Below, piece by piece: positions 47,684 through 59,223 of a stretch of DNA of 64,000 bases (the first letter of the stretch is position 1; each line of letters begins with the position of its first letter). The translations under genes were made by a program, and so were the position numbers. Source of the stretch: Arcuatula senhousia (lineage: Eukaryota; Mollusca; Bivalvia; Mytilida; Mytilidae). Below the pieces are notes generated by a model. It saw only the letters and a program-made list of their open reading frames with translations, did no database searches and was not told where the DNA came from. The stretch spans positions 44,070,106 through 44,134,105 of the forward strand of contig OZ020303.1 of assembly GCA_963971305.1 (NCBI GenBank). Reading direction: 5' to 3'.

Positions 47684-48021
47684 GGTGAAGATAATCGATT
47701 TCGAGTCAGAGCTAGAGTTCGAGGTACCAATGGGGTATCCGATTGTCAAAAGTCCGAAAGGGCAGAGACAAAACCCGTGAACACCAACAAGTGTTATGTT
47801 TGACAACATTCATGTAATTGCGTTAAAGTAAATATCCAACTCGAACTCTAACTCAAGTAGTAACTCGATTACTGCCATAAAAATCACTATTTCGAGTAAG
47901 CTCAAATTTCACATCGTACTTTAACCCAAACTTTAACACAAACTCGAGTCGTAACTCGAACTTTAACTCGAACTCGATTTGTAACTCGAACTTAAACTCG
48001 AACTCGATGATTACCTTCACC
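47684..48021. mobile_element. Element Z: inverted ends of ACTCGA hexamers
   Basis: Left end GGTGAAGATAATCGATTTCG, right end GAACTCGATGATTACCTTCACC in inverse. The right side, about 47838-48005, is a degenerate hexamer array of AACTCG units; the short left side carries TCGAGT-type units in the opposite sense. A fragment of the AAAGTCCGAAAGGGCA repeat (47727-47790) sits inside, probably as a later insertion. The internal part is short and non-coding. Confidence 0.65.
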
Positions 48022-49380
48022 ACTTTATAGCTGTCTTTGTTTATTTCGTGTCAGCATTGACTGCCTTTATAGCCTTGAGCTTATTATTACTTAATCCTTT
48101 GGGTGAGATGGATCGTTTTCTGTACTTAATGTAAAATTTGCTTTACCTCCAAGTACTTGTGTGTTACATGTACGTCAATTTTTTTTTTGTGGATTTACAT
48201 ATATTTGCATCTCATATCATAAATTATCATCTGAAGTCTAGTTTAAGTAAATTCAAATCAGAATAACCCAGACGGTTTATGAACACATGATAAATTTGTA
48301 CAAATGGTTTATTCGAATGTCGTAAGTCCTAAAAAGAAAAAAAGATCAGTAGAATATAATACACAGAGAACAATATAACACTAAAATCCCACTTAAAACA
48401 GCTAAACTGCAATTGAACTTGAATTCAAATTATAGTTAGAAAGCAGTCATCTAGTATATGCAGGAAAACGGTATGGTTGAGGTTTGATTATATTTTTTGC
48501 AACTTCCTTGGTTTTAAGAATCGTTATCTTTCCCCCGTTGAAACTGTCATATTTATTTTTTGATTAATCAAAATCTAAATATTTTTAATCTGATTTCTGA
48601 AAGGAAGAAATGATAAGAAACTAATAATTGGCATTTAAGTAATATTCGAATATTCCACAATACAAGTCTGAAGGAAACCATGGACGTTTGGATTAATAAA
48701 ATGCATGGATATCAAATGGATGTATTCGATTCTTTGCATTGATAGTTGATTTACAAAAAAAATTATATATAACAATTTAATATAAAAAAAAATGTAGTAA
48801 AACACGCATATTAAAACAACATTTTTATATTGATTTGATACTTATTTTTCATTCCTTTTGAGTGCTTCTAGCTACCGAGGCGAAGTAAATTCGTGCTTTT
48901 GACAATGATTTCCAAACCGTTGATTTTTCCCCTTTTTGTGCAGTACTACCCTTTTTGTATAATAATTCTTAAATAAAAAAACTATTGGTGAAAATGAAGA
49001 GCTTTCCCAGTCATTTTTACCATTAACGGGTTGTGAAAAATTCAGGATTATGAATTTGATTTCCACGATTTCATCTTTTCAAGTCTTATGCTTAAGTTGG
49101 GGTCACCACTGGGGTTGTTTTTTGTCTTCATAAAATAATTTGCATTTCCATTAAATTTCAGTCAATTACTTTTTACCTTTGTATTATTTCACAAATATTC
49201 TTGAAAATTCAAATTTGTAATGAGTTAAGATTAGCCACATAACATATTTTACAAATTAGTTTTCCCCTTATGTCTTCCAGAATTTCTATCAGTTCCTCCT
49301 CGTGGCGGAGTTCGGACACTGCCAAAACGACGTTTTCTTACCGGATTTTCTTGGGAGCTTACACTGGCGTTAAACAAATA
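48022..49380. other. No gene seen
   Basis: AT-rich; the minus-strand frame at 48872-49066 has no supporting motif. Confidence 0.5.
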
Positions 49381-49382
49381 TA

Positions 49383-49914
49383 CTCATGGAAAAAAGAAAC
49401 TGTGCATGTCTATTGAAAATCAATTGTACCCATATTTCTCTTAATCAGAAAATCGTAAAAAATGCATTTATCGAGTTGAAATTTTCACTGAATGTCGAGT
49501 GGACCATGCAGATCATTTTTGGATAAAAATCCAAAATTTGTGTAATTCCAGTTTCTGAGATTCAAAAAACCACTTTTTTAACCCAAAAATGAAAAATTAA
49601 GATTTTCAATGAAAATTAAAGCTGTTAACTTTCAACCACTAAAAGAATAAACGTTTTTGGTGAAAATCAGCAGAGAAAACTTAATTTCAAAACTGTGCAT
49701 TATTTCCAAAGTGTGATTTTGTGAATTTCAAATTGACACTCCCTGATTTCAAACTGAAAACAAAACACCTTTTAGGGGTCTAAAAATGATTTTTTTTTCC
49801 AGATCTTTACAAAAATGATTTTGCAATACTTTTGTGATAAAATGTATCAAATACTAAATAAAATTTTGAATTTGTGATTTTTCAAAGTGATGCACAGTTT
49901 CTTTTTTCCATTAG
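49383..49914. mobile_element. 532-bp MITE with TA target site
   Basis: Left end CTCATGGAAAAAAGAAACTG, right end the inverse of CTAATGGAAAAAAGAAACTG. TA flanks both (49381-49382 and 49915-49916). TIRs are about 25 bp and nearly identical. The interior is non-coding and A/T-biased. A TA target plus short TIRs suggests a Tc1/mariner-type relative. The superfamily is inferred. Confidence 0.85.
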
Positions 49915-49919
49915 TATAG

Positions 49920-51450
49920 ATGTACAAATGGGTGTTTAGAATATTCGCGAGTGTGATGTAGCATGGGTATAATTTGAAAGGAATAAACTATTTTGAATTT
50001 GGCTTGACAGAAATCGTTAAAGATGTTCATAAGAACCGTCATGTCATTTACTATCATTATATTTTACTAATAAGCCACAAACAAATCATAATATGATAAA
50101 CTATAAATGTTTTGAGATATAACATGAATTCATGAGTTCCGAAAATAAAGGGGAGTAACTCTCCGTATTAGCTACTTGAATGTCGTGCATTTTGAAGTGA
50201 GATGACAATCTGAAGTAGGGATTTCAATATGTGTGAAAATAGTAGCCAAGATCGTTTCTAGAGTTTTAGAAACCAAGGAACTACTAGTTACGTAGAGATG
50301 CAAGCATTTAGTCACTATCACGTCATTTGGCGCTATACTTCCGTAGGTTGGCGCATTTTAATTTTTTGTATGTCGCACGCACAAATCATTATTTTGTATT
50401 CAGTAGTTTTTATTCCAGGTCTTATACGATGTTTTTTATGAGTATAGTTATGACAAAATATGATCACAAAATTAAAAAAAACTGGGATTCAAGTTGGCAC
50501 TAATTGTAAACCTTTGCTTGGGGTTTGAAACAAATTTCTAACAATCACTTCTTGACAAAAAGATCGTAGACTAGCTCTTTCTTGTTACCTCATTTTCCGT
50601 TATATTGGTAATGTCATTTCGGTGATTGATACTCGATTTGGTATTTATTTTTTCAAGCTTATGTATCACTAGTTGTAATGATCACAACTGACTCAAGGAA
50701 GTCAAAAATATTCAGGCCTTTAAAAACAATCATTTACCATTATTTTCCAATAGGTTTAGAGTACTACAACATTGGCTTTCAAGGTGAATATATCAAAACT
50801 GCATCTGACGAGCATCGTCTTTCCAAATCATACCAGAGACGCTGAATTCAGTGGTTGTAATACACAAATAAAAAAGAGAATAGTAAAACAACAAATAAAT
50901 GTTTTTAAAATTCAGTAATAAAGCCTGTGCTTTATATTGTTGTTATTGAAGTACTAGAATAAATCTTTGAACTGAACATACATACTTTGATGTACAATTC
51001 GGTGTCATGGTTTGTTAAAGGTGAAAGGTAACGCAACTCCACGAGCAAATAATTATAATACATATCTATCTATAAATTAGGTCAGAAAAATGTCATTTCC
51101 AAACGGTGTTTACATCCAATCAAGGAACGAAAAATTAATCACTATTTTAGAATTATAAACCTTAAAACTTAATGCATGTTCATGTACTTTTTCGGTTGAA
51201 AATAAAAACCGTCTTACTCAAGGATATTTGTAACTGGAGAACGCCAAAAAATCCGCTGATGATGGAATTTTCCGGACATACAAAATCCTTGGTTGATGCT
51301 AGATGTTGCCAAGCTAAAAAAAAACTCTTTCGAAGATCCTACTGTGAAATGTTTCAGAATATGGTGAAGAATTTCTAAAATGTAAAATGCAATCTTCATT
51401 TTCAAATGAAGTTGTTCTTTTTAGATCAAGTCCAGACAGTGATCTGGAGT
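49920..51450. other. No gene seen
   Basis: No exon recognised. GCATCTGACGAGCATCGTCT near 50805 is a weak echo of the GAATAGACGAAACG repeat. The two frames at 51172-51405 on opposite strands overlap and neither has domain support. Confidence 0.45.
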
Positions 51451-51455
51451 GGTAA

Positions 51456-53969
51456 CCCACTAAACGCACTAACGTTCCAATAAGGTACCCATAACGTTCA
51501 TTCATGGTTTCTAGAACGTTCCGAAATAACATTACAGGAACGTTAAAGTGTAGACTCCATTTTCGGTTCTTATAACGTTCCGTCGGAACTATATTGGATC
51601 GTTCCCTGAACGTTTTCTGGTGGTTTTGTTTTACCTCTTGAGGTTCATGTATAGTTTTAAGAACGTTTTATTTACGTTCTGTTAATGTTTTACCAGCACC
51701 CTCTCACAACTGGTGGGATGATTCTAGTTATATGTGATTAATGAAATTGTGTTTTTTTTCATAAATCTTCGTTTTTGATAGTTTTTAAAAGTCTTTTAAC
51801 ATTTTTTGAATGTCTTTCTGGTTTTGAATTTACATGGTGTCACTGCTTCATCTTAATTAATAAGAGCAGTTATGTTATCTATATCATAATGAATACTCTT
51901 TGCAATGGCATTTATATCTTCCAGATAGATCGTCTCTGACAAGTCTTGAATACACTATAAACGGGCGTCCATTTAGCTGAAACTTTCTTGCAAAAAGAAA
52001 AAGAAAAACAAAAATATATTTAGATAGAATATTTTATAAGAAAAAACTCCACAAACACAGTTAAAAGTTTCAAGTGCAGTCAATAATTATAGTCCATTTC
52101 CTCTTTATCCCACATATTCTCACTAATAGTTCCGTGTAAATCTCAATTTAAGTTTCATTTCTATTCCATCTCAGTTGAAATTCAAGAATTACATTCATAT
52201 TTGTCACTATATTAGAATGATATGGTCTCTTTTATCATCGTACTCCAAGATGCTTTATTCTTCATGCATTTGTTTTCCTGAAACGTAAAAGAAATTTATT
52301 TTATCCAATAAGAAAAAAATGACACCAAAATATACACAAGCTGCAGTGAGATTATCATTTCTTTTAATAAGGCATGTTGAACCTAACTAATACATTTAAT
52401 CATAAATATTAACATCTTATACTTTATTAGGAATAGTACATGTAAGTTAGGCTCTCAACAAGTTGTTGTCTATTATGATAAAGTAATTTAATAATTACAT
52501 AATTTAATGCCTTAATTAAGTACTAAATAGCTCCTATTAAATGGGTAGAGATCCATGAATATATTGTTGCTTTGAATATGATGCAAAAATCTTACCTCAA
52601 CCACCTATAAAATTCAACCCTTTAACATCACCAACACACTTTGAAGTTTCTAATTAAGTTAAGCCGGCATTATTTTTCTATCCTGCATTGTGAGTGGACC
52701 TGAAAAGAAAAAAAAAACACATTTTTATGTTAAAACCGCTCGTTATGTATTTCTAATTTTTAACATTCAATGATAAAATCATTACACTTAATTGCACTTT
52801 CTTGTGGCAACTCATTACGATTAGTGTATCAAGTTTAGATATTTTTCTTATCTTGGGTCAGCATGACCGGTGTTGTAGCAGATGCAATTTGATATCTGTG
52901 TGTAGAGATAAAGCACTCGTTTTTAAATACACAAACTCTCAGCTTAATTATTTTGATTTAATATCTTCTATATATCGTGCATGTATATATCAACAAATGA
53001 AATCAAAATAAACACAAATTTATAGAATTGTGGTTAACAAATTTATTATTCATTACATAAATGTGCATGAACAAGAGAAGTTGATTGTCTGATTATTCAT
53101 TTGTTATTTAAGAATATTTTGTCTAAATAGTATGATAGTTTATACATATTAATCAAATCCGTTAGAATCCCAAATATAATTTGTTCTTTTCTAACATTTT
53201 GTCAAAATAAAAATAGTTTCTTACCGGTATATCCGAGACATTGAAATGTGTCTATCCTGTCGGCAGTCATAATTTTTCAAACGCGGGCGATACTGTTGTG
53301 CGCATGTCTATTTTCAAGTGCAAGATATTTCACATGTTTATAACCGAATTTGAAATTGAAATTATTTTTATGTAAATTTGTATTTTTATAAGAATATACA
53401 TAAACAATTGCGATAATTCATATTTTAGAAATGTAAATTAGACCATGATATATAGGTAAATACCATTGAATGTATTTATAAAAAATATTAAAGAATCCTT
53501 TTTAAAATGCTGAAATACATATCGCTTGACGCATTTAATTTCTCAAATAATTGTTAAGGAATAATGCATGCTACATGTATAACAATAATGTTTTAATAAG
53601 TATCTTACATGTATTAAAGAAGAAATTCTTTATTTTTTCGAAGGACCTTTAAAACCGTCTTAAAACGTTTTAATGACAGTCCGTTTTCGTGCGTTTTGTA
53701 CTAACGGTCTCAGAACGATCCATGAAATATTTTACCTTGATAGAACGATATAATAACGTTCGTACGGAACGTTTTAAAAAGGTTACAGCGGAACGTTACG
53801 AAGGGACCTTGATAGAACGATATAATAACGTTCGTAAGGAACGTTTTAAAAAGGTTACAGCGGAACGTTACGAAGGGACGTTTTTAAAACGTTCTGAGAA
53901 CTATATAGTTTTAAAAAACCCTGAGAGAACTATAAACTAACGTTCCGATACCGTTCTGTGTTCAGTGGG
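51456..53969. mobile_element. Element Y: 2.5 kb with AACGTTC-rich inverted ends
   Basis: The left end reads CCCACTAAACGCACTAACG and the right end, inverted, CCCACTGAACACAGAACGG. The outer 200-300 bp on each side (51456-51690 and 53655-53969) are packed with AACGTT or AACG-type words, about eight on the left and ten on the right. The interior (51700-53640) is AT-rich with no recognised gene. The right side includes a fresh 72-bp tandem duplication. No convincing target-site duplication was found. Confidence 0.7.
53735..53878 (+). repeat. 72-bp tandem duplication inside element Y
   Basis: Two adjacent 72-bp units start at ACCTTGATAGAACGATATAA (53735) and again at 53807, nearly identical. Because 72 is a multiple of three, the frame at 53689-53940 stays open through it (repeating RFKKVTAERYEGT). 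This is a by-product of the DNA repeat rather than evidence for a gene. Confidence 0.9.
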
Positions 53970-54638
53970 AATGGAGCAATTGGAATTCATCCTTTAAAGA
54001 ATACTTTAACCAAATTCATAATGTAAAGAGGTATAAAAACTTCACATTTTAATGTTACAAACCTTGCCAAGTTTCGGTAAAGGACACAATTGATGGTGTA
54101 AAAATGGTGTTATATTCTACGGCAACCTATCGAACAATTCGGATTGTACATGTAAGCAAAGCCGGAAATCATCCAAGTAGCCAGTCTTTCCCGTGAAAGA
54201 GAGCAGTATTTATAAAGTTGAGTCCGACCATATAAAAGAATTGCCACAACGATGATTTTGTGTAGCCCCAGGGAAAGAGTGAACATGATTTGTTTGACAA
54301 ACGTAAATTATCAACTTGCACTTGAAAATGCAAATCATAATTAAACGATTAATCATATATCTTCAAAGGCTTAATTTCGAGAATGTGCATCTGTAACATG
54401 AATGACGGTTTCATTCTGCAACTTTTGCGTATACTTTCCTGAGGAGTTATACCCCGCTTTACGTGGCGAAAATGTGCTCTTAACCGAACGCTCACATTCT
54501 TTAAGTCAGATATTGACAAATGTAAACTGACAAAAAAAATGAAAATCAAACTTTATTTCAAATAATTAAAAAACAAAAAAAGTCTAGGAGTGCTTAACAC
54601 TTTTTACAAGTGTATATTATGTAAGTTTAAAGATTTAA

Positions 54639-55288
54639 AGACATAGAACCTGTCATTTTGGCATTTTTCTAAAAATAATGAAATTCACACTATTTGAAGA
54701 ATACATTGTAAAACCTTTGAAGAAACTGTTAAATTTTCAAAAAAACATACCAGAAAGTATTCTTTTCGACGGAAAAATGAAGAAAAAAACGCAGTGTCAA
54801 AAAAGAGGACAATCTAATTATAGAATGCAAACAATTGCGGGTACCGGTAAACTGAGAAACAAAAAGTAACCAAACGAAACGGAGCGGAACAAAAACGATA
54901 TCGGTAAAGAAGGAAACGTAAACACTAAAAAAAGCAACCGAAATCTGTAAAGAAAGGAAACGAAATCGAGCGAAACTGGTTAAAAAAAGAAAACTGAATC
55001 GATTTTAGCCGACACAAATATTTTTTCTTAATTTCCCGATTTCGTTTTCTCTTCGCCTCGTTTGGTTACATTTCGTTTCTCAGTTTAACAGTACCCAGTT
55101 TACCAAAAGTAAATATTTATGCTGGACAATACTTAATCAACGCGAATAATTAAAATAAGATTATTTTATAGAAAACTGCAAAACATTGAGTTTTTATGTT
55201 GGTAAAGGTAAGTTTTAGATAGTATATTTTTAATTTATGTACTTTTTATTCAATGTAAAAAATTGCGAAATTGAAAGGTTCTATGTCT
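54639..55288. mobile_element. TTAA-flanked DNA element, copy 2 (650 bp)
   Basis: Same family and orientation as 6633-7250: left end AGACATAGAACC, right end GGTTCTATGTCT, TTAA at 54635-54638 and 55289-55292. Internal arms are again present (GGTACCGGTAAACTGAGAAA and its partner near 55075). It is about 32 bp longer than copy 1 through small indels. The frame at 54678-54869 is open only in this copy. Confidence 0.9.
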
Positions 55289-55629
55289 TTAAATATGCGA
55301 AAAGTTAGTAGCATATCAACAAGAAAATTCCCACCTGTGTGTTATTTTGAAAAGTAAGCTTAATTAATCACATCAAGTGTTAGATAGAAATATCAAAATA
55401 TGTGGCAAAAAATTACATGAACCAATTTTCAACTTTGTGTCTAAACGTTTAAATGGTTAACAAATATATTCAAGTTAAAGCAGACTATGCAAAGAAGACA
55501 TTTTGCATTGCTTTATTCACTTTTAAAATATCAAGTTTTTCTTAGATATTTCAGTTTTGTAACTTACTTTTGATGAAAATAATTAAAAATGTGTTATATA
55601 TCAAAGCTTTAAATTATCCGTCTTAATTT

Positions 55630-55870
55630 CAAAATTGTCTAAACCCTAAGGTTCTTCCTACTCCAGACATAGGTTGATTATCTTAGTAATAATTTGGTTC
55701 CCCAGTTTTGTATTTTTGGTTTTACTGTTCTATGCTCTTCATATTCATATAGTGTTTGGCATTTTCAATATTTTTGGTAGAGCGCCTCTGATGAGTCTTG
55801 AATAGACGAAACGAGCGTCAGGCGTAGCAAAATTTATTGTCTGGAACTTTGTTGTCATTTGTATTTATAA
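55630..55870 (+). repeat. GAATAGACGAAACGCG repeat, full copy
   Basis: AAACCCTAAGGTTCTTCCTA, CAGACATAGGTTGAT, TTTGGTAGAGCGCCTCTGAT, CTTGAATAGACGAAACGAGC and TTATTGTCTGGAACTTTGTT appear in this order, matching 40290-40700. Confidence 0.85.
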
Positions 55871-56074
55871 TATAATGAAAATATTTTTTCCCTAAAACTC
55901 CATAATGACATATATCAATAACTTTAAATTCCATGTTATTTAACACTTTTCAAAATAATCTAAAACAAACAATTGTAATTGAGTTACTTTCGGAAGTTTT
56001 CATTGCCTTCAGATTTTTTTATATATTTTCTAATACTGTTACATGTAATAGTATAAACAAGTTCGCGATTGTTA

Positions 56075-56316
56075 TCAGTACTTTCTTATCATCATTCTTG
56101 AAGTTTTCATGCCTTCCCATTTGTTCTCAGCATGGTACCAACTCATTCCTTTTGCATTTGATCCTTTTTTATGAAGACCATTCAGGTTTGAAAAATGACA
56201 GCCATTGTACCACCATCCTCCTTCTCCCCACATCTGGGAACAGTGTGAACCGTATTTATCGTTATCCCGGTCCTTGGTACTAAAAAACATCTCGTTGTGA
56301 TTTTCTAAAGAATCTC
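56075..56316 (-). CDS. Fibrinogen-related domain gene, last exon
   Basis: The C-terminal half of a fibrinogen-like lectin domain, ending with a stop at 56075. It reads GDSLENHNEMFFSTKDRDND, with the Ca2+-site motif DRDND, then KYGSHC...WWYNGCH with the two cysteines that form the domain's last disulfide, SNLNG, and a final MMIRK. The exon is 242 nt and begins after AAAG at 56317-56318, in phase with exon B (split glycine codon). In molluscs such proteins are secreted ficolin- or FREP-like lectins of innate immunity that bind acetylated sugars. No stop or frameshift interrupts it. Confidence 0.95.
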
Positions 56317-56949
56317 CTTTAAATTAAAGAGAATAATCATGCAGAAATACAAATCATTCATTGGTGTACTTACAAGCTGACAATTTCAAAGACCTTCCCG
56401 TGACTAAACATGTTTTCGGACGATATAGAGGGTCATATCGGCTCTTTTTATAACAATGATGTATTTTTTCTGAATTGCCAACATTAAACTAACCAAACAA
56501 GCAAACAAAAAACACACACACAAACACAGAGTTCGTGCAAATAAAAAAGACAAAATATTACTTTACAACAACTACTGATACATGTAAATAATTCAGGAGA
56601 AGGCTATTACTATAATAAATTTAAATGAAGACTCTATTTGAAAACATGTTCACAGGCTGTCTTTCTTAAACTTTTTGAGTGATGACAGCAACTGAATTAC
56701 AACGTCTTGATAGCAGTTTTTGTCTTACATGACGATTTTTAAAAGACAATATTATTTAACCCATATTCTCTTGAATACCGTACGTAAACCCAATAAGATA
56801 GAACAGCCTTGAGATTAACATTTGTGTACAAGAAAGTTGAAGAGTTTGAATATTTGCTTTTCTGTAGATTTGGTCTTTAAAACAAACTCGTTTTTTTCTA
56901 AAATATATCAACAACCATACATTGATTATTAATACATTTATTTCCATAC
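56317..56949 (-). other. Lectin intron between exons B and C
   Basis: Donor GGTATGG at 56949, acceptor TTTAAAG at 56317. A short CA-rich tract lies near 56509-56528. The 121-residue frame that begins in exon B runs into this intron past the donor and should be cut at 56950. Confidence 0.85.
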
Positions 56950-57114
56950 CCGCTGTTCCACTGTAACCTCCAACGGTAAGCTTGTACTTGTCCGATTCTG
57001 GTCCAATTTTAAATGTTTTATACAAAGCATACCAGCTGTTGCCATTCCAATCGGATATGTCGACTCGAAGTTCATATCGTCCACTTGAAGTCAACCGATG
57101 AATTAAGTTATTCC
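56950..57114 (-). CDS. Fibrinogen-related domain gene, middle exon (B)
   Basis: 165 nt on the minus strand, starting after TGACAG and ending before GTATGG, phase 1 to phase 1. It encodes GNNLIHRLTSSGRYELRVDI, then DWNGNSWYALYKTFKIGPES and YKLTVGGYSGTAG. These are the standard centre blocks of the fibrinogen C-terminal fold: the helix-strand LTSSGRYELRVD, the F-x-IG-x-ES loop and VGGYSGTAGD (with D supplied by the last exon). Confidence 0.95.
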
Positions 57115-57449
57115 CTGTCAAGTCAGAAAAAATAACACCTTGTGCAACAACATAAAATCATGTAATATAATTGCTAACAACATGGAGTATTTGATAAAAT
57201 ACAGATCGGCCCAAACCTTACCTGTACAAAAGTGAACCAGGAGCAAATGAATAGTTTACTTTTCTGGTTTGGTTCGGTTTCCCTGACCACAGTTTACTCA
57301 AAACGAACCGTGGTTAGCTTTTTCAAGTTTGGTTTGATTTGAAAAGGAAACCAAATCCAACTAAGCCACTGGTTTGGTTCGCTTTGACGAAACAAAACTA
57401 TAGCTAGAGCGCTGGCTTTGTTTACTCTGGGCAAACAAATCTTATATAA

Positions 57450-59220
57450 TGTTATATATTTAAATCAACAGTACTTGCGTTTTTAAGGATTCCTATCATT
57501 AGTCTTTTACCAAATGGTTTCATTAGACTGTGAAAATATTTAAAAAAAGAATACTATTATACTTTAGATTGAACTATAATAATCTGTATTTTCTTCATTA
57601 CCATCTAAAGCTATTCATAAATATGTTTATAAAATTACGGCTTATTATTGGTAATTATCATATATGCTAAGAATGTTCGCTGGTGAGTTTGAAAAAAAAA
57701 TCAAGGTATGTAAAACCGAAGTGCCCTTGAAAGTGGAGACCTCTACGGCAAGTTTCCATGAATATTTGCTTAATGCCAATATTGATTTTTTTCGTTATGA
57801 TGTGCTTTTCAAAGTAACAGGAGCGGTGTGAATATTAATGATATCGCTTCTAAAAAAGTTCTGTGTTTTAAAACATGGAAGAAATTTTGAAATATAAATG
57901 GGGCAAACATTTACCAGCAGCGTACTTTGTTTCAGCTTTCATTTATTTTTTGTAAATTGCATATCAATGAAGTAAATGTTGTCAATCTAGAGCGAAACGT
58001 CTAGTGCTAATAAGAACCATTTTCAGAATCAGCCACATAATTCACGTCGTCGTTTGTTAAAATTAAATTTGAGTGTATAAAGAAGTTTTGATGATTATCA
58101 AGTTTCAACATCTCTTCCTCTTTTTTTACCTATGAATTGAGGCAAATTTAATAATTATGCAGTGCTCACAGCTAGTCAATGCCTTAATCATGTTATATTT
58201 GATAATTAGAACATAGGTAAAGTTACAATATTACTTAAAACAAATCATAGGTTTTCAAACTCGTTTTTGAGAAAATAAGCGTTCAAATTTTTTTCACAAG
58301 TTTAGCATTAGACCTGTTTTAGTCATTAAACCTTTGAAAAAATAACAAGAATTCAAAAAAGGGTTTTAATTATTCAAAGGAGTTTCTTCAATCAAATTCT
58401 TTTGTCGTTATCCAGATGCTATATAGCTTGACATCGAGACAATGTTCAGATTCTGAAACTGCTGTTCTTATAAAAGGTAACATAATCGTGAAAATGTTGA
58501 ACAATTTTGTATCAAATTGTATAAAATAACCATAGAATCCACCCGTTTATGGAATGGAAACCATTGTCTGTCGCGACATTGCGTACTGTACATTTTAATG
58601 CAATGTTTCGTCCGTATTTAGGGCTCGGACTCATCAGGGGAAAAGCCCAATTATAGGACTGCTTTTTGTCCATTTGACATTATTCAATATTTGTATTTAT
58701 TTGTTTTTAAACAACAACAAATCTTGTTGTGTATTTTTGTATTTCTAAAATTGCTTGTTTTGCAATTCAAATACTATGATAGTAAATTTTTAATAGCTTT
58801 TGTATATAAGTCACAAATTCTAATCTTTTCTATAAAAGATATTGATATATTGCACCTATGTATTAAGTTCTATCATAGATTTTTATAAGCAGATGTTTGC
58901 TATGCTGGACGCTTGATAAGACTGAGGAGCGATAGGGTAATTAAATTTCATGCCGTGGGAGTGAATTCGGTCACGTGCTTCAATTGATATGATATGATTG
59001 ATAATTTTTCATAGATCATTAGAAGTTTAGACACTTGACCTTATCAAGGTCAGCTCTGTTGTATATGTTTATATATCTTATCGATCTGATGGTAAATCAA
59101 GTATTGTTTATTTGTACATAGTTATTTATTTATTGATTATTACCATTTCGCCAATTGTATTGGATTTTTTAAAAGCTACTGATGGATATTCAGTAAATAC
59201 TTTAGACAAATCGAGAAATA
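57450..59220. other. Intronic, no feature seen
   Basis: AT-rich. GTTTCGTCCGTATTTAGGGC near 58607 and TCATCAGGGGAAAAGCCC near 58632 are atypically GC-rich and may be a repeat end. No frame has support. Confidence 0.45.
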
Positions 59221-59223
59221 TGG

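Noticed and set aside
53689..53940. 83-residue frame repeating RFKKVTAERYEGT
   Set aside because: It is open because a 72-bp DNA duplication is a multiple of three; the source is the AACGTTC array of element Y.
55933..56283. 116-residue plus-strand frame
   Set aside because: It overlaps the last lectin exon on the opposite strand, which has clear domain motifs.
57260..57400. GGTTTGGTTCG-rich patch as a further foldback element
   Set aside because: The words recur on both strands but no consistent arms or ends could be drawn; only noted within the intron entry.
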